A DNA stretch of 64,000 nucleotides from Oreohelix idahoensis. Taxonomy: Eukaryota > Mollusca > Gastropoda > Stylommatophora > Oreohelicidae. The DNA lies in NCBI GenBank assembly GCA_024509875.1, contig JAMPIV010000581.1, positions 377,001 through 441,000 of the forward strand, in the 5' to 3' direction. The notes below the pieces were generated by a model. It searched no databases and was not told the DNA's origin. It saw nothing but the letters and a program-made list of their open reading frames with translations. Shown here one piece after another: positions 34,797-46,399 of this stretch. Within the stretch, counting starts at the first letter, position 1, and every line of letters begins with the position of its first letter. The translations under genes and the position numbers were made by a program.

Positions 34797-36295
34797 TGTT
34801 ACGTGCAGTCTTTGATATCTTACAATATTATACATTGGTATACTTGTTATGTTCGCAAATATTTTGTAAACAAAATAGTGCTTAAGGGAAAGTCATTATT
34901 GAGTTACTTCCCTTGAAAGTTGTGTCGGCTCTTTCGATCGAACTCCGCGGATGAGTCCAGTTTTCTGCGATTTATTCTTCGTTTGGGTAGTAATAGATTG
35001 TTCTTGCTTCAGAATATCTATGGCCTGAATTTATGTGTATTGTTTGTCTGAGTAGGACGAGTCTGTCTTATATCTGTATATCTTTACATATCTAAGTCGA
35101 ACTATATGTTCTGTTGTCTCTAGAGTGGTCAAAGGCTATTCGGCGGATGTGTCGCGAGAGTGTGGTGTGATTTGGCTTCGTCCCGATAGGGACTGTGTTT
35201 TCTATGTCGGCTTGTCGCCGGGAAAAAGTGATCTCAGTATTGGTGGGGAAAGTGATAGTCGTCTAGACCTATCGTGTATGCTTTACCCCAGTGTTTATTC
35301 GTATTGCCAAGGAATGGCATTTTCATATTTCTGATACCAAGGTAATAATAGACACTCTTATGAACTCTCGTACGAAGCCACCATTTTCGATAGGTACGAT
35401 TTGAATGTCTAAGAGAATATATTTGACTCGATGAAAACGACTTCGATTCCTAGCAGCACTATATCCTGTAGAATGCAGTCAAGTGTTCATGATCAAATCT
35501 ACAGAGCAATGAAATGTTTTATGAATGACTAACTTTAGGACAGATTCATTATCTGTATCCAAACGTGAGTGACAGCTCACGAGTGAAGCCATCTTGGAAC
35601 CAAACATGTAGTGACTTTCAAGAAGAGAAAAGGGATGCCCGTATTATCGCTTGTTTAGTCCAGAGATCACTGCTACACATGAGAACCCGTTATTAGCGGT
35701 TCAATATTATTATATGAAAAAATATGTGCTGAACATTATGTTGGAGAATCGTCGCTAAACGAGATTAGGTTTAGAAGCCATCTGAAATATTGTTTATAAG
35801 CTGACGTGCTCAGTCAGTGAAGTCAGATGATATATATGTATGGGCGATACTGAGGGCTTGGCTACTGACAGTCCTTTATACTATTATTCTACATGAGTGC
35901 CCATGTAACATTGCAAGACCATTTATCCACTGTACCATGATGTATTATGCCAACCTGTGATTTGTCACTATCTGTGCTGTCGAGTGTGTACGTCCAATTA
36001 AACTTTAGAAAAGGTACACAGTCGTTGGTGTCGATGACTTCCAGCCATACATGAGTGTGAGAAAAGAACATTTGTCAACACCACGAACCCTTATTATCAT
36101 TCGCACATTATACACTCAATCCATGTCTACACACCACTGCGTAGGTCAAGTTGACATTCCATACACTACAGTGGAGCAAACAACACCATAGAGATCTTAT
36201 CAACTGATGATGATGATGATGATGTCTGCTTCCATCCACTTATATCTATCTTTTGGTGGATATCATTAACGGGAATAAAAATAACAACTTTATCA
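34797..36295 (+). repeat. 5' LTR of element B
   Basis: 1499 bp, long for a gypsy LTR. The differences from the 3' LTR are scattered; a GAT triplet run has one unit more here. A 60-codon minus-strand frame (35889-36071) is present in both LTRs; see findings. Confidence 0.95.
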
Positions 36296-36297
36296 AC

Positions 36298-36315
36298 TGG
36301 TGGACCAGCTTTCTG
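36298..36315 (+). promoter_or_regulatory. Candidate primer binding site of element B
   Basis: Two bases after the LTR the plus strand reads TGGTGGACCAGCTTTCTG. TGG at this offset fits a tRNA 3' end; the tRNA is not assigned. Confidence 0.5.
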
Positions 36316-37410
36316 GGTTTGACCTCGCAGAAGTTCAGAAGTCAACAGAGTACCGATACCAGACCGTTTCCTGTGGCTGATACGACACCACTTGCAGTAT
36401 TGGTTTGCTATTTGTCAACACTTCGTCACGTGACCTGTCAAGTGAATGCAGTATGTAGGTCAGCGTTGTTGACATTTTTACATTAGACATTACAGAGTTT
36501 CACAGAACAGTTGGATCAATTCTTGTAATATTAACAGGAAGACAGTATTAGTGAACTAAGAAGTCCTATTTTCATCGATGGATCTTCTTGTTTTCTGTAT
36601 ATGAACTTTAATATTTAAGGCCAGAATGTTTAATTGAATAAAGTGGCAGTTTGTTTATTTTCATAAAAATAACTTTGCCATTACTGTAAAACTGAGCCTA
36701 TTTTGCAACACATACTATCATACACATAATTTATATATATATTTATGTTTACATGTTATTTGTTTGTATAGTATGTTAGTTTTTATGTCAGCGGGTTGTG
36801 TTTAAGGTTGGGCGGCGTCCTCACAACAGAATATCCCACGTCATAGAGGGTCCGTTGTGGGCGTTTTCTATAGGTGCAATTTTCTTGATTGAAAATTTGC
36901 TGCGACAACTGTTGCTTTTGTGTTAGCTGTGAAGTCTGTAATTATTGTTATTTTTGTAATATTTCTTTGTTCTTTAGTTTTGTTTTGATTTGTTTGTAAT
37001 TTGTTGGTCTAACCTTTTCTATCTTTCAGTTCTATTCACAATTTATATTCATATATTGTGACGTCATTTGTGTTGTTATTCTTTGCAGATTCAGTGATTA
37101 TTTTCATTGATTTCCCTATTTGATTTATTTTGATTTCTGCAAACGTTCTTGTATTGTCAGTCCTATTTGTACTTTATGTATTCTGTTGGTTGACATATGT
37201 TTTATATAGGTATATTTCATAAGACACAATTGCCTGTGCACTGCACTTGGATTATGGTATAAACCAGTACCTGATTATTATTACTATTATACAAGACCTT
37301 ATTAAAGGCTTGTGACCCACAGATATTGGGATAGTATACTGATTAATCAAGTCATTGAGAACTTGTGGTATTATTATTGGTTCAGGTGATTAGTATTATT
37401 GTTAGACATC
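36316..37410. other. 5' leader of element B
   Basis: AT-rich, with many T-rich runs and no open frame of note. It corresponds to the leader of element A but shows no obvious shared sequence by eye. Confidence 0.6.
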
Positions 37411-39780
37411 ATGTCTACATTAGAATACTTCATTACACAAGGGAAAGCCCTTGATAAGACTGGTCAACAATTAGAACAATGGGCTGTTGCTCAATATGAC
37501 AAAGCATTAGCTGCAGAAGAAAGAAAAACTATGGCTGAAGAGAAAAGATTAGAAAGAGAAGCTGAGGCTGCTGCTGAACAAAAGAAATTGCAGATGCAGG
37601 TGGAGGAAAGGAGATTTGAAGCTGAACAAAAAAAAATTAGAAAGAGAAGCTGCAGCTGAACAAAAAAAATTAGAAAGAGAAGCTGCTGCTGAACAAAAAA
37701 GATTAGACAGTGAAGCTGAACAAAAAAGATTAGACAGGGAAGCTGAACAAAAAAAATTAGAAAGAGAAGCTGCTGCTGAACAAAAAAGATTAGACAGTGA
37801 AGCTGAACAAAAAAAGATTAGACAGGGAAGCTGAACAAAAAAGATTAGACAGGGAGGCTGAACAAAAAAGATTAGATGCTGAAGAGAAAAAAAGCAATAA
37901 GAGAACATGAATTTGAGTTAGAGAAATTGAGATTGACAAGTATGAGTAATGTTAATCAGGCATCTAGTGGTAATGGTAAACCTTCTACTTACAAGGTTAA
38001 GGTTCCACCGTTCAATCAGTCCAGTGACGATATTACATTCTGGCTGGATAGATTTGAACGTTCTTGTCGTACACATAATGTGGATAAATCACAATACGCT
38101 AATCAATTATCAGAAAACTTGAAAGGTGAATCTTTGACTAGATTATGCCTTGTAGGAGAAGCAGATAAGGATAATTATGATGTCATTAGGGCGGCTTTGA
38201 TAAAAAAAAAATATCAGCTAAGTGAGGAAGGCTATCGCCTTTTATTTAAAACGATGGTGCCTGAGACGGGTGTAGAATTCTCAGAATTCACTGCAAAGGC
38301 ACGTCTCACAGTTGATCGTTGGATTGAGCTTTCCAAAACAGAAAAAACGTATGAAGGACTTATGGATTTGTTGCTCAGAGATAAGATTATGTCATGTGTG
38401 AACAAACCTTTCCTTGAATTTATACATGAGCGTAAACCCAAATCTCTAAAAGAAATGGAAGAATATTGTTCCCAATATGTCACTGCACACACCGACGTGA
38501 CTTTTGGCAACACTAAGATTAAGATTAAGGAGGGTATGCCAGTTGCTTCAGCAACACCATACAATCCCAATTATTCACACAGATTTCAGGGACCTCAAAA
38601 CAGATTTGATAAAAAAGGTAATAATAATAGTTATCAAAACCAAGGTAACCAATCATTTCAGGGTTCTTCTTCAAAGAACTGGAGACGAGCTGATAGCTCT
38701 CGACACAGGGGTGGTCATAATTATAGGAATTTCCGTAGAGGAAGTAATTATAGAAACTATCAGGGTTATCCGTCTTGGAGTCAACAAGATCATAATTACA
38801 GAGATACTCATTATAATGAATATGATAATGGTAACCAAGGGAACTATGACTCAAACCCAAATAGGGGTTACAATAGAGGTAACAATAACTACAGAGGTGA
38901 TAATAACCGAGGTAGATCTCAATACAAAAGACATAAACCACATTTTCAGGCAAACTCTGCACAACAAGAGTCCAATGAAGCCTATAAACAGAGTAAAGAT
39001 AATAATGATGCTAGTAATATGGCATGTGCCGCTTTTGATTTTGGGAGAGCGTCTCAGTGCCCCCAATGCAAAACGTTATTTGAGCCAACCACAGTGTCTA
39101 CTTTAAGCTGTGGCCATCCTCTTCCTGCTCTTCCGGCATCAGTCGCGCATGATGGAAGAGGTTCTCTTGTCTTACATAAGGGTTTAGTGAATAACAATCC
39201 AGTCTCTGTGCTATTTGATTCTGGATGCACCACAATTGGTGTTAGGCAGTCACTCGTAGATCCTTCCCGTGCCACTGGACAAGTAGTCAAATGTGTAACA
39301 TTTGGCGGCACATTAGAGAAATACTCTACTGCTGTCATTAGGATTGCTACTCCTTTCTTTACAGGAGATGTACACGCATGTCTTCTTCCGAATCCGATCG
39401 CTGACCTCATCATCGGTCGCATTCATGGAGTCAAGCAATGCACTCCGCAACAAATTTCCACGTGGGAAAGGCAAAACATGCAGATTGCTAACGCTGTAGT
39501 CACTAGAGCTCAGGCTCTTAATATGCCTCAAACTTCATCTACTGAAGATAATGAAGTGCATAACCAAGATAATCCCTTGGTAATTTCTCGTGACTCGTTT
39601 ATAAAACAGCAAGAAGATGATCCCACTCTGAAGAAATTCTTCATTCTTGCAACTAAAGGTGATCCGAATAAAGACACAAGTCGTAAATCGGGATTACAAA
39701 GAAGAATGGCGTACTTGTACGTATGGTTCAAGACTCCATTACGTCAAGTCATTCTCAAATCCTGGTTCCCAAGAATTTGA
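37411..39780 (+). pseudogene. gag: Element B gag and protease, with frame breaks
   Basis: Start at 37411 (MSTLEYFITQGK). Up to about 37880 lies a coiled coil made of tandem AEQK(R/K)L(D/E)REA repeats. Three frame changes fall here in A runs, near 37627-37635, 37808-37814 and 37887-37893; each looks like one extra A and the third returns to the original frame. From 37876 the frame is open for 634 codons: a capsid-like domain (VPPFNQSSDDITFWLDRFE, LMDLLLRDKIMS), an Asn/Arg/Tyr/Gly-rich basic stretch, a CPQC...CGH pair, a protease with DSG (VLFDSGCTTIG) and ADLIIG, and the start of the pre-integrase segment. Gag and protease share a frame here, unlike in A. Near 39690-39710 the sense passes to the integrase frame. 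Confidence 0.85.
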
Positions 39781-42402
39781 GAGTTAAAATTTTGCAGCAC
39801 GCTCACGACTCTCAGTGTGCTGGACACATGGGTTTTTCCCGTACTAAGTCAAGAGTCCTTGCGGCTTTCTTTTGGCCATTGGTAAACAAGGACATACGGA
39901 TTTATTGTCGATCTTGTAAAGTATGTCAGGAAGTTAAATCCAAAGGTCCACGGCATGCTGCACCCATTCAGGCGGCGGACATTCCTATTCGGCCGTTCCA
40001 AAAAATGGCCATAGACATAATTGGTCCATTTAAGATCAAGTCTGCCAGAGGACATCAGTTTATCTTGACGTGTGTTGATATGTGCACACGTTGGCCAGAG
40101 GCTATTCCTCTGAAGAGCATTACTACTGCTGATATTGCAGATGCTCTTTGGCTTATATTTTCTCGTCTGGGGTTCCCCGGAGATATATTGTCAGACCATG
40201 GCACCCAACTAATATCAGATACCATGTCTCAAGTAATGTCTACTCTGCAGATAGATAGATCTTTAAGTAGTATCTACCATCCAATGTCTAATGGTATGGT
40301 CGAACGCCTTAATAGAACACTTAAAAACTTACTGGGGAAGATAACTGAGGATCATCCTCAAGACTGGGACAGAGTTTTACCTGCGGCCCTCTTCGCTTAC
40401 AGAGAGGTACCCAATGAACATACGGGATTTTCTCCCTTTGAACTCGTCTTTGGCGCGCGTCCGCGTGGCCCTATGTCGTTGCTTCACGATCTCATTACAT
40501 CTGACAATATTGACGATGACACAAAGTCATCCTACGAATATGTCATCGCGTTGAGACAAAAAATTATCGAAGCATGCAAATTAGCAACTTCTTCTTCTGA
40601 ATTTGCGAAACAGAAGGCAAGGCAATTTGCCAATAAGAAGAGATGCTTACGACAACTTTGTCCTGGTGACAAAGCATTTGTATTACTACCTTGTAGGGAA
40701 AACAGATTACTTATTTCTTGGAAAGGTCCGTACGATATAATATCGAAAATTTCCGATGTCGACTATATTGTCGATATTGATGGGAAGCATAAAACCTTCC
40801 ACATCAATATGCTTACTGAATTCCATGAACGTCCGGATTATTTGCAACCCATTTTCCAAGCAACGGACAATTCTCCAGTACCACATGGTCATTACTCATC
40901 ACTTTCCGTGATACAGGATGATGAAACAACTTTTTCAGATGTAAATCTTCCTCTTCCAATGATCCCACTTCATTCTAATGAATCATGGAAGAACGTTACT
41001 GTCTCTCCTGATTTGTCTCTAGGAGAACAGCGACAAGTTTCAACTATGTTGCAAACATTTCAGGATGTACTCACTGACATCCCTGGACAAACGCATGTCA
41101 TTGAACATGACATTGTTCTAACTGACCATACTCCTATTAGGGTTAGACCTTATCCTATACCTATACATTTTCAAGCACAGGTCGAGAAAGAGTTGGATGA
41201 GATGATAGATTTGAAAATAATCGAACCATCCACCTCTGCATATTCTTCGCCGATGGTTATTGTTCGTAAAAAAAGACAATAACATACGTCTTTGCGTTGA
41301 CTATCGAAAATTGAATCAAGTAACGAAGTTCGATGCCGAACCTATGCCTTTACTGGAAGAGCTACTTACTCGACTCTCCAAATCTCATTTTTTTTCACTA
41401 AACTTGATTTGTCTAAAGGATATTGGCAAGTTCCTTTATCTGAACGCGCCAAACCTCTCACGGCTTTTTCAACACCTAGAGGTTTGTTCCAATGGAATTT
41501 TATGCCTTTCGGTCTTATGAACGCACCAGCTACATTCGTACGCATGATGCGCCGAATCCTATCTTATCGGTCAGATGTCATTGCATATCTAGACGACATC
41601 TGTCTTTTCAGCGATACTTGGGAAGATCACTATTCAGGGTTAGATGAATTGCTGTCTACTTTGCGTGAGCACAACCTGACAGCGAAACCCTCTAAAGCCT
41701 ATATTGGTTTTAGCGAAATTTCTTTCCTAGGCCACCGAGTTGGTCATGGTTTCCTAAAGACAGAGGACCATAATACTAGTAAGATACTTAACATCTCAAT
41801 CCCTAAGACTAAAAAAAACAGGTGAGAAGTCTGTTAGGTCTTATTCAATTTTATGGCAGATTCATTCAGAATCTATCCTCTATCATGGCACCTCTCTCAA
41901 CACTTCTAAAGAAAGGTTCGCCTAATGTGGTCCACTGGTCTCAGGAATGCCAATGCTCTCTGGATAAGATTAAAACACTGTTTTCAACACCACCTATTTT
42001 AGTGCTACCCACTAAAGATAAGACATTCGTTCTTCGTAGTGACGCTTCATCCACTGGGATTGGAGCGGCACTAATGCAAGAGTACTCTGGAACTCGCATC
42101 CTGTAATGTATATTTCCAGAAAACTTAATGCGGCAGAAAGGAATTATTCGGTTTTAGACCGTGAGCTATTAGCTATGGTTTGGTCGATCCTCAAACTACA
42201 GAGATTCCTTCTAGGCGCACATTTCATAGTAGAAACCGACCAAAAAGCTCTTACTGCTATACAGAGTAAGAATTTGAAGAGCTCGAGGTCTACTCGATAT
42301 GCAATTGCTCTTCAACCTTTTCATTTCTCTGTGCGAGCTATTCGTGGATCAGATAATGTGATGGCAGACATTCTGTCAAGATGCCCACATGATTCCACAT
42401 AA
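39723..42402 (+). pseudogene. pol: Element B pol: integrase, reverse transcriptase, RNase H, with frame breaks
   Basis: Integrase occupies an intact stretch of 519 codons (39723-41282): H28, H35, C65, C68, then D98, D158 and E194, with a GPY module near 340. The RT region is broken near 41268-41274 (A run), 41388-41395 (T run), 41810-41817 (A run) and about 42090 (one base missing, not in a long run). Between breaks one reads LCVDYRKLN, FMPFGLMNAPATF, YLDDICLF, SLLGLIQFYGRF, VLRSDASSTGIGAAL and, for RNase H, VLDRELLAMVW and VETDQKAL. The order is the same as in element A. All catalytic motifs survive, so decay is slight, and sequence error in homopolymers is a real alternative. Confidence 0.88.
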
Positions 42403-42877
42403 CTATTAGGGCTTAGACTTCTTGATATGTCTAGTTCTATAGTAGTTCCTTTTCTATATCATGATAGATACACATTTGTAATTTAATAATATAATGATTG
42501 TATCACTACATAGCGGTTCATTGATGTTTATTCACCGCTGTGCTTTGATGATTTTTTTTCTTCATAAATCATAAATTTAAGATATCTAATACGAAATGAT
42601 GATATGAATTTTTTAGGCATTGTGTAATTGCCAGAATTGTATTATACTTTGATGACACCTTCCTGGAAAAATATACTTGTAGAGAAATAATTTCTCTCAG
42701 TTTATGAGACACATTCTCACCAGTCGCTCCATAAGTCGACTTAGCCTCATATTAGGCGTTATAGGTATTCCTGATATTTTCATCTGCGCATTATTCATGC
42801 GTTGTGAGCCTATTGTACGTTGCTCCTAGATGTATTTCAAAAAAAAAAAAAAAATGTTCCATTTTTTTTTTTTTCCC
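42403..42877. other. 3' non-coding region of element B
   Basis: AT-rich sequence after the RNase H stop with an A15-type run at 42839-42854 and a T12 run at 42863-42874. No env-like frame. Confidence 0.65.
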
Positions 42878-42894
42878 GGGAGGTGTGGTAAGAC
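42878..42894 (+). promoter_or_regulatory. Polypurine tract of element B
   Basis: GGGAGGTGTGGTAAGAC directly before the 3' LTR, preceded by CCC and a long T run. Element A has the same T-run-plus-purine layout. Confidence 0.65.
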
Positions 42895-44393
42895 TGTTAC
42901 GTGCAGTCTTTGATATCTTACAATATTATACATTGGTATACTTGTTATGTTCGCAAATATTTTGTAAACAAAATAGTGCTTAAGGGAAAGTCATTATTGA
43001 GTTACTTCCCTTGAAAGTTGTGTCGGCTCTTTCGATCGAACTCCGCGGATGAGTCCAGTTTTCTGCGATTTATTCTTTGTTTGGGTAGTAATAGATTGTT
43101 CTTGCTTCAGAATATCTATGGCCTGAATTTATGTGTATTGTTTGTCTGAGTAGGACGAGTCTGTCTTATATCTGTATATCTTTACATATCTAAGTCGAAC
43201 TATATGTTCTGTTGTCTCTAGAGAGGTCAAAGGCTATTCGGCGGATGTGTCGCTAGAGTGTGGTGTGATTTGGCTTCGTCCCGATAGGGACTGTGTTTTC
43301 TATGTCGGCTTGTCGCCGGGGAAAAAGTGATCTCAGTATTTGGGGGGGAAAGTGATAGTCGTCTAGACCTATCGTGTATGCTTTACCCCAGTGTTTATTC
43401 GTATTGCCAAGGAATGGCATTTTCATATTTCTGATACCAAGGTAATAATAGACACTCTTATGAACTCTCGTACGAAGCCACCATTTTCGATAGGTACGAT
43501 TTGAATGTCTAAGAGAATATATTTGACTCGATGAAAACGACTTCGATTCCTAGCAGCACTATATCCTGTAGATTGCAGTCAATTGTTCATGATCAAATCT
43601 ACAGAGCAATGAAATGTTTTATGAATGACTAACTTTAGGACAGATTCATTATCTGTATCCAAACGTGAGTGACAGCTCACGAGTGAAGCCATCTTGGAAC
43701 CAAACATGTAGTGACTTTCAAGAAGAGAAAAGGGATGCCCGTATTATCGCTTGTTTAGTCCAGAGATCACTGCTACACATGAGAACCCGTTATTAGCGGT
43801 TCAATATTATTATATGGAAAAATATGTGCTGAACATTATGTTGGAGAATCGTCGCTAAACGAGATTAGGTTTAGAAGCCATCTGAAATATTGTTTATAAG
43901 CTGACGTGCTCAGTCAGTGAAGTCAGATGATATATATGTATGGGCGATACTGAGGGCTTGACTACTGACAGTCCTTTATACTATTATTCTACATGAGTGC
44001 CCATGTAACATTGCAAGACCATTTATCCACTGTACCATGATGTATTATGCCAACCTGTGATTTGTCACTATCTGTGCTGTCGAGTGTGTACGTCCAATTA
44101 AACTTTAGAAAAGGTACACAGTCGTTGGTGTCGATGACTTCCAGCCATACATGAGTGTGAGAAAAGAACATTTGTCAACACCACGAACCCTTTATTATCA
44201 TTCGCACATTATACACTCAATCCATGTCTACACACCACTGCGTAGGTCAAGTTGACATTCCATACACTACAGTGGAGCAAACAACACCGTAGAGATCTTA
44301 TCAACTGATGATGATGATGATGTCTGCTTCCATCCACTTATATCTATCTTTTGGTGGATATCATTTACGGGAATAAAATATCCAACTTTATCA
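42895..44393 (+). repeat. 3' LTR of element B
   Basis: 1499 bp; same ends as the 5' LTR. It is followed by the second CACAT (44394-44398) and the resumed minisatellite. Confidence 0.95.
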
Positions 44394-44570
44394 CACATTC
44401 AAGTCTGATGTCTCCTTAAGCACACATTCAAGTCTGATGTCTCCTTAAGCAGACATTCAAGTCTGATGTCTCCTTAAGCACACATTCAAGTCTGATGTCT
44501 CCTTAAGCACACATTCAAGTCTGATGTCTCCTTAAGCACACATTCAAGTCTGATCATTCAAGTTTCCTTA
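44394..44570. repeat. 29/36-bp minisatellite, right part
   Basis: Six more units of the array interrupted by element B, ending at TTTCCTTA near 44570. Confidence 0.96.
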
Positions 44571-44805
44571 TACAGCGCATTGGTCAGTCAATGCAATTGA
44601 GAGCATAATGCAGTGTTGGTTCCTGTATAATGTGTTTAATAATGATACAGCTACTGCACTTTGCGTGCTCAGAAACATCTGAAAACGTGGTATTTATTTA
44701 CTCTTTAATATACTCCATGTATCGTGACTAGCAATAATTTACTCATCAACATGTTGAACATTGACACACTTGTGGATTTACACATGTTTATAAACTTTGC
44801 AAATT

Positions 44806-45036
<231 letters not shown>

Positions 45037-45042
45037 TACACA

Positions 45043-45067
45043 GGCGCACACACACATACACACACAT

Positions 45068-45105
<38 letters not shown>
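45043..45105 (+). repeat. (CA)n(TA)n microsatellite
   Basis: CACACATA runs followed by TATA repeats. Confidence 0.95.
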
Positions 45106-45106
<1 letters not shown>

Positions 45107-45393
45107 AGAAGAAAAATAATTAGTTCATTTCGAAGTTCCAGAAAGCTGTATACAAATTAAGTACAAAGTGATAGAAAAAAAAAAAAAAACTAGGCAGCTA
45201 ACAACAATTATTAACTACATATAATTATCGAAATATGACGTATGTACTGCTCTTACCACAAATATTTTACAAATATTCTAGCACTTGAATCGCTACTACT
45301 TGGTTGCTTATAGATACAATAGCAGATATACCCGTAGTTCCCCCAGTACAACAGAAAATAACTAATGCAGACAGAGGTTCTAAAATATAGATT

Positions 45394-45575
45394 AAAGTGC
45401 TAGAAGTAGCCCAAAACATCGCCCTAAGGAACCCACCCAGAGTTGCCCAAAATATCCCACGAAGTAGCCCAAAATCGCCCAAAATATCGTTCAAAGTCGC
45501 TCAAAATATCGTCCGTAGTAGTCCAAAATATCGTCCGTAGTAGTCCAAAATATCGCCCGAAGTATTCCAAGCATC
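45394..45575 (+). repeat. Degenerate repeat of about 18-22 bp
   Basis: Imperfect units around GTAGTCCAAAATATCGTCC, at least eight in a row, best preserved at 45500-45560 and worn to the left. Confidence 0.8.
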
Positions 45576-45654
45576 GACTTAATTTTTGACGGTAGCTGTT
45601 TTATACATTATTTTTAGAAATCAGTCAGAGAGACCACACTGCTGTTTTGTAGCT

Positions 45655-45690
45655 AGGCTGGGGTGGGGTGGGTGGGGGGAGGGGGGAGGA
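45655..45690 (+). other. G-rich tract, quadruplex candidate
   Basis: GCTGGGGTGGGGTGGGTGG followed by two longer G runs: at least four G runs of three or more with short loops. Confidence 0.7.
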
Positions 45691-46399
45691 TTCTTTCTAA
45701 AGTCGCAGGTCATAATGTAGCCCATGGAGATCTTTTTATTTTGATGCAGAAAGGGCAAGAACAGTAAAGAGATGTGGGTTATATAAGGTGGCGTACTGAT
45801 AGTTAAACTGAATGGTAAGCCATTAGATATCAATTTTATACATATATATGCACAAACAGCGGATAGTACAGAAGAAGAGATGGAGATATTCGACAGTAAA
45901 CTTGATGTAAAAAAGGTAAAGGATCCCGTTACACGCCCATTGAGGCATATTGGGAATATGGTGTTAGGCCCATATTTTCTTGACCATCGGCACACTAGGG
46001 GTGACGTGGTCAGCATCACGCCGGCCGCCTTAACCTTCCCAGAGTTGCTCTGGTACCCTATTACCCAGTAACCGTTTGCGGCCTAAAAACGTGATGTGCC
46101 AATGATAAAATGCATATTCCATGAGACATTTATTATATTTGGAAAATTCAATGCAAAAGTTAGAAATGAAAACTTGAATGATGGTTTTGGCCTCGGAGAA
46201 AGAAAGGAGAGAGGTGACAGGCTGATAAAATAGGCACGAACACATTCTGGGAAACACCTGGTTTAAACAGCATCCTAGACGCCTTTGGACATGGAACAGC
46301 AGAGGAAACACTGTTTTTAATCAAATGGACTATATAGACAGGATATTTAGAAACAGTTTGAAATCTGTGAAAACTAGGTCAGGAGCACACTGCAAAGGC
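45691..46399. other. No supported gene
   Basis: Mixed sequence. The frames at 45621-46019 and 46030-46311 (minus) and 45880-46071 (plus) show no family similarity that I can defend. Confidence 0.4.

Larger units (their letters stand above)
34797..44393 (+). mobile_element. Element B: Gmr1-like Ty3/gypsy retrotransposon, frame-broken
   Basis: A 9597-bp element on the plus strand with two 1499-bp LTRs (TGTTACG...TTTATCA) and a CACAT duplication. Layout: 5' LTR, primer site, 1.1-kb leader, gag with protease in one frame, integrase, reverse transcriptase, RNase H, 0.5 kb of 3' non-coding sequence, polypurine tract, 3' LTR. Its proteins align along their length with those of element A, including integrase before reverse transcriptase, so the two are related families. 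The LTRs differ by about 14 substitutions by eye (about 1%) plus four small indels, so it is older than A. The coding region has about eight frame breaks, most of them in A or T runs. Confidence 0.93.

Noticed and set aside
38232..39731. Several open frames antisense or shifted to element B gag-protease
   Set aside because: Shadows of the true plus-strand frame, no family similarity.
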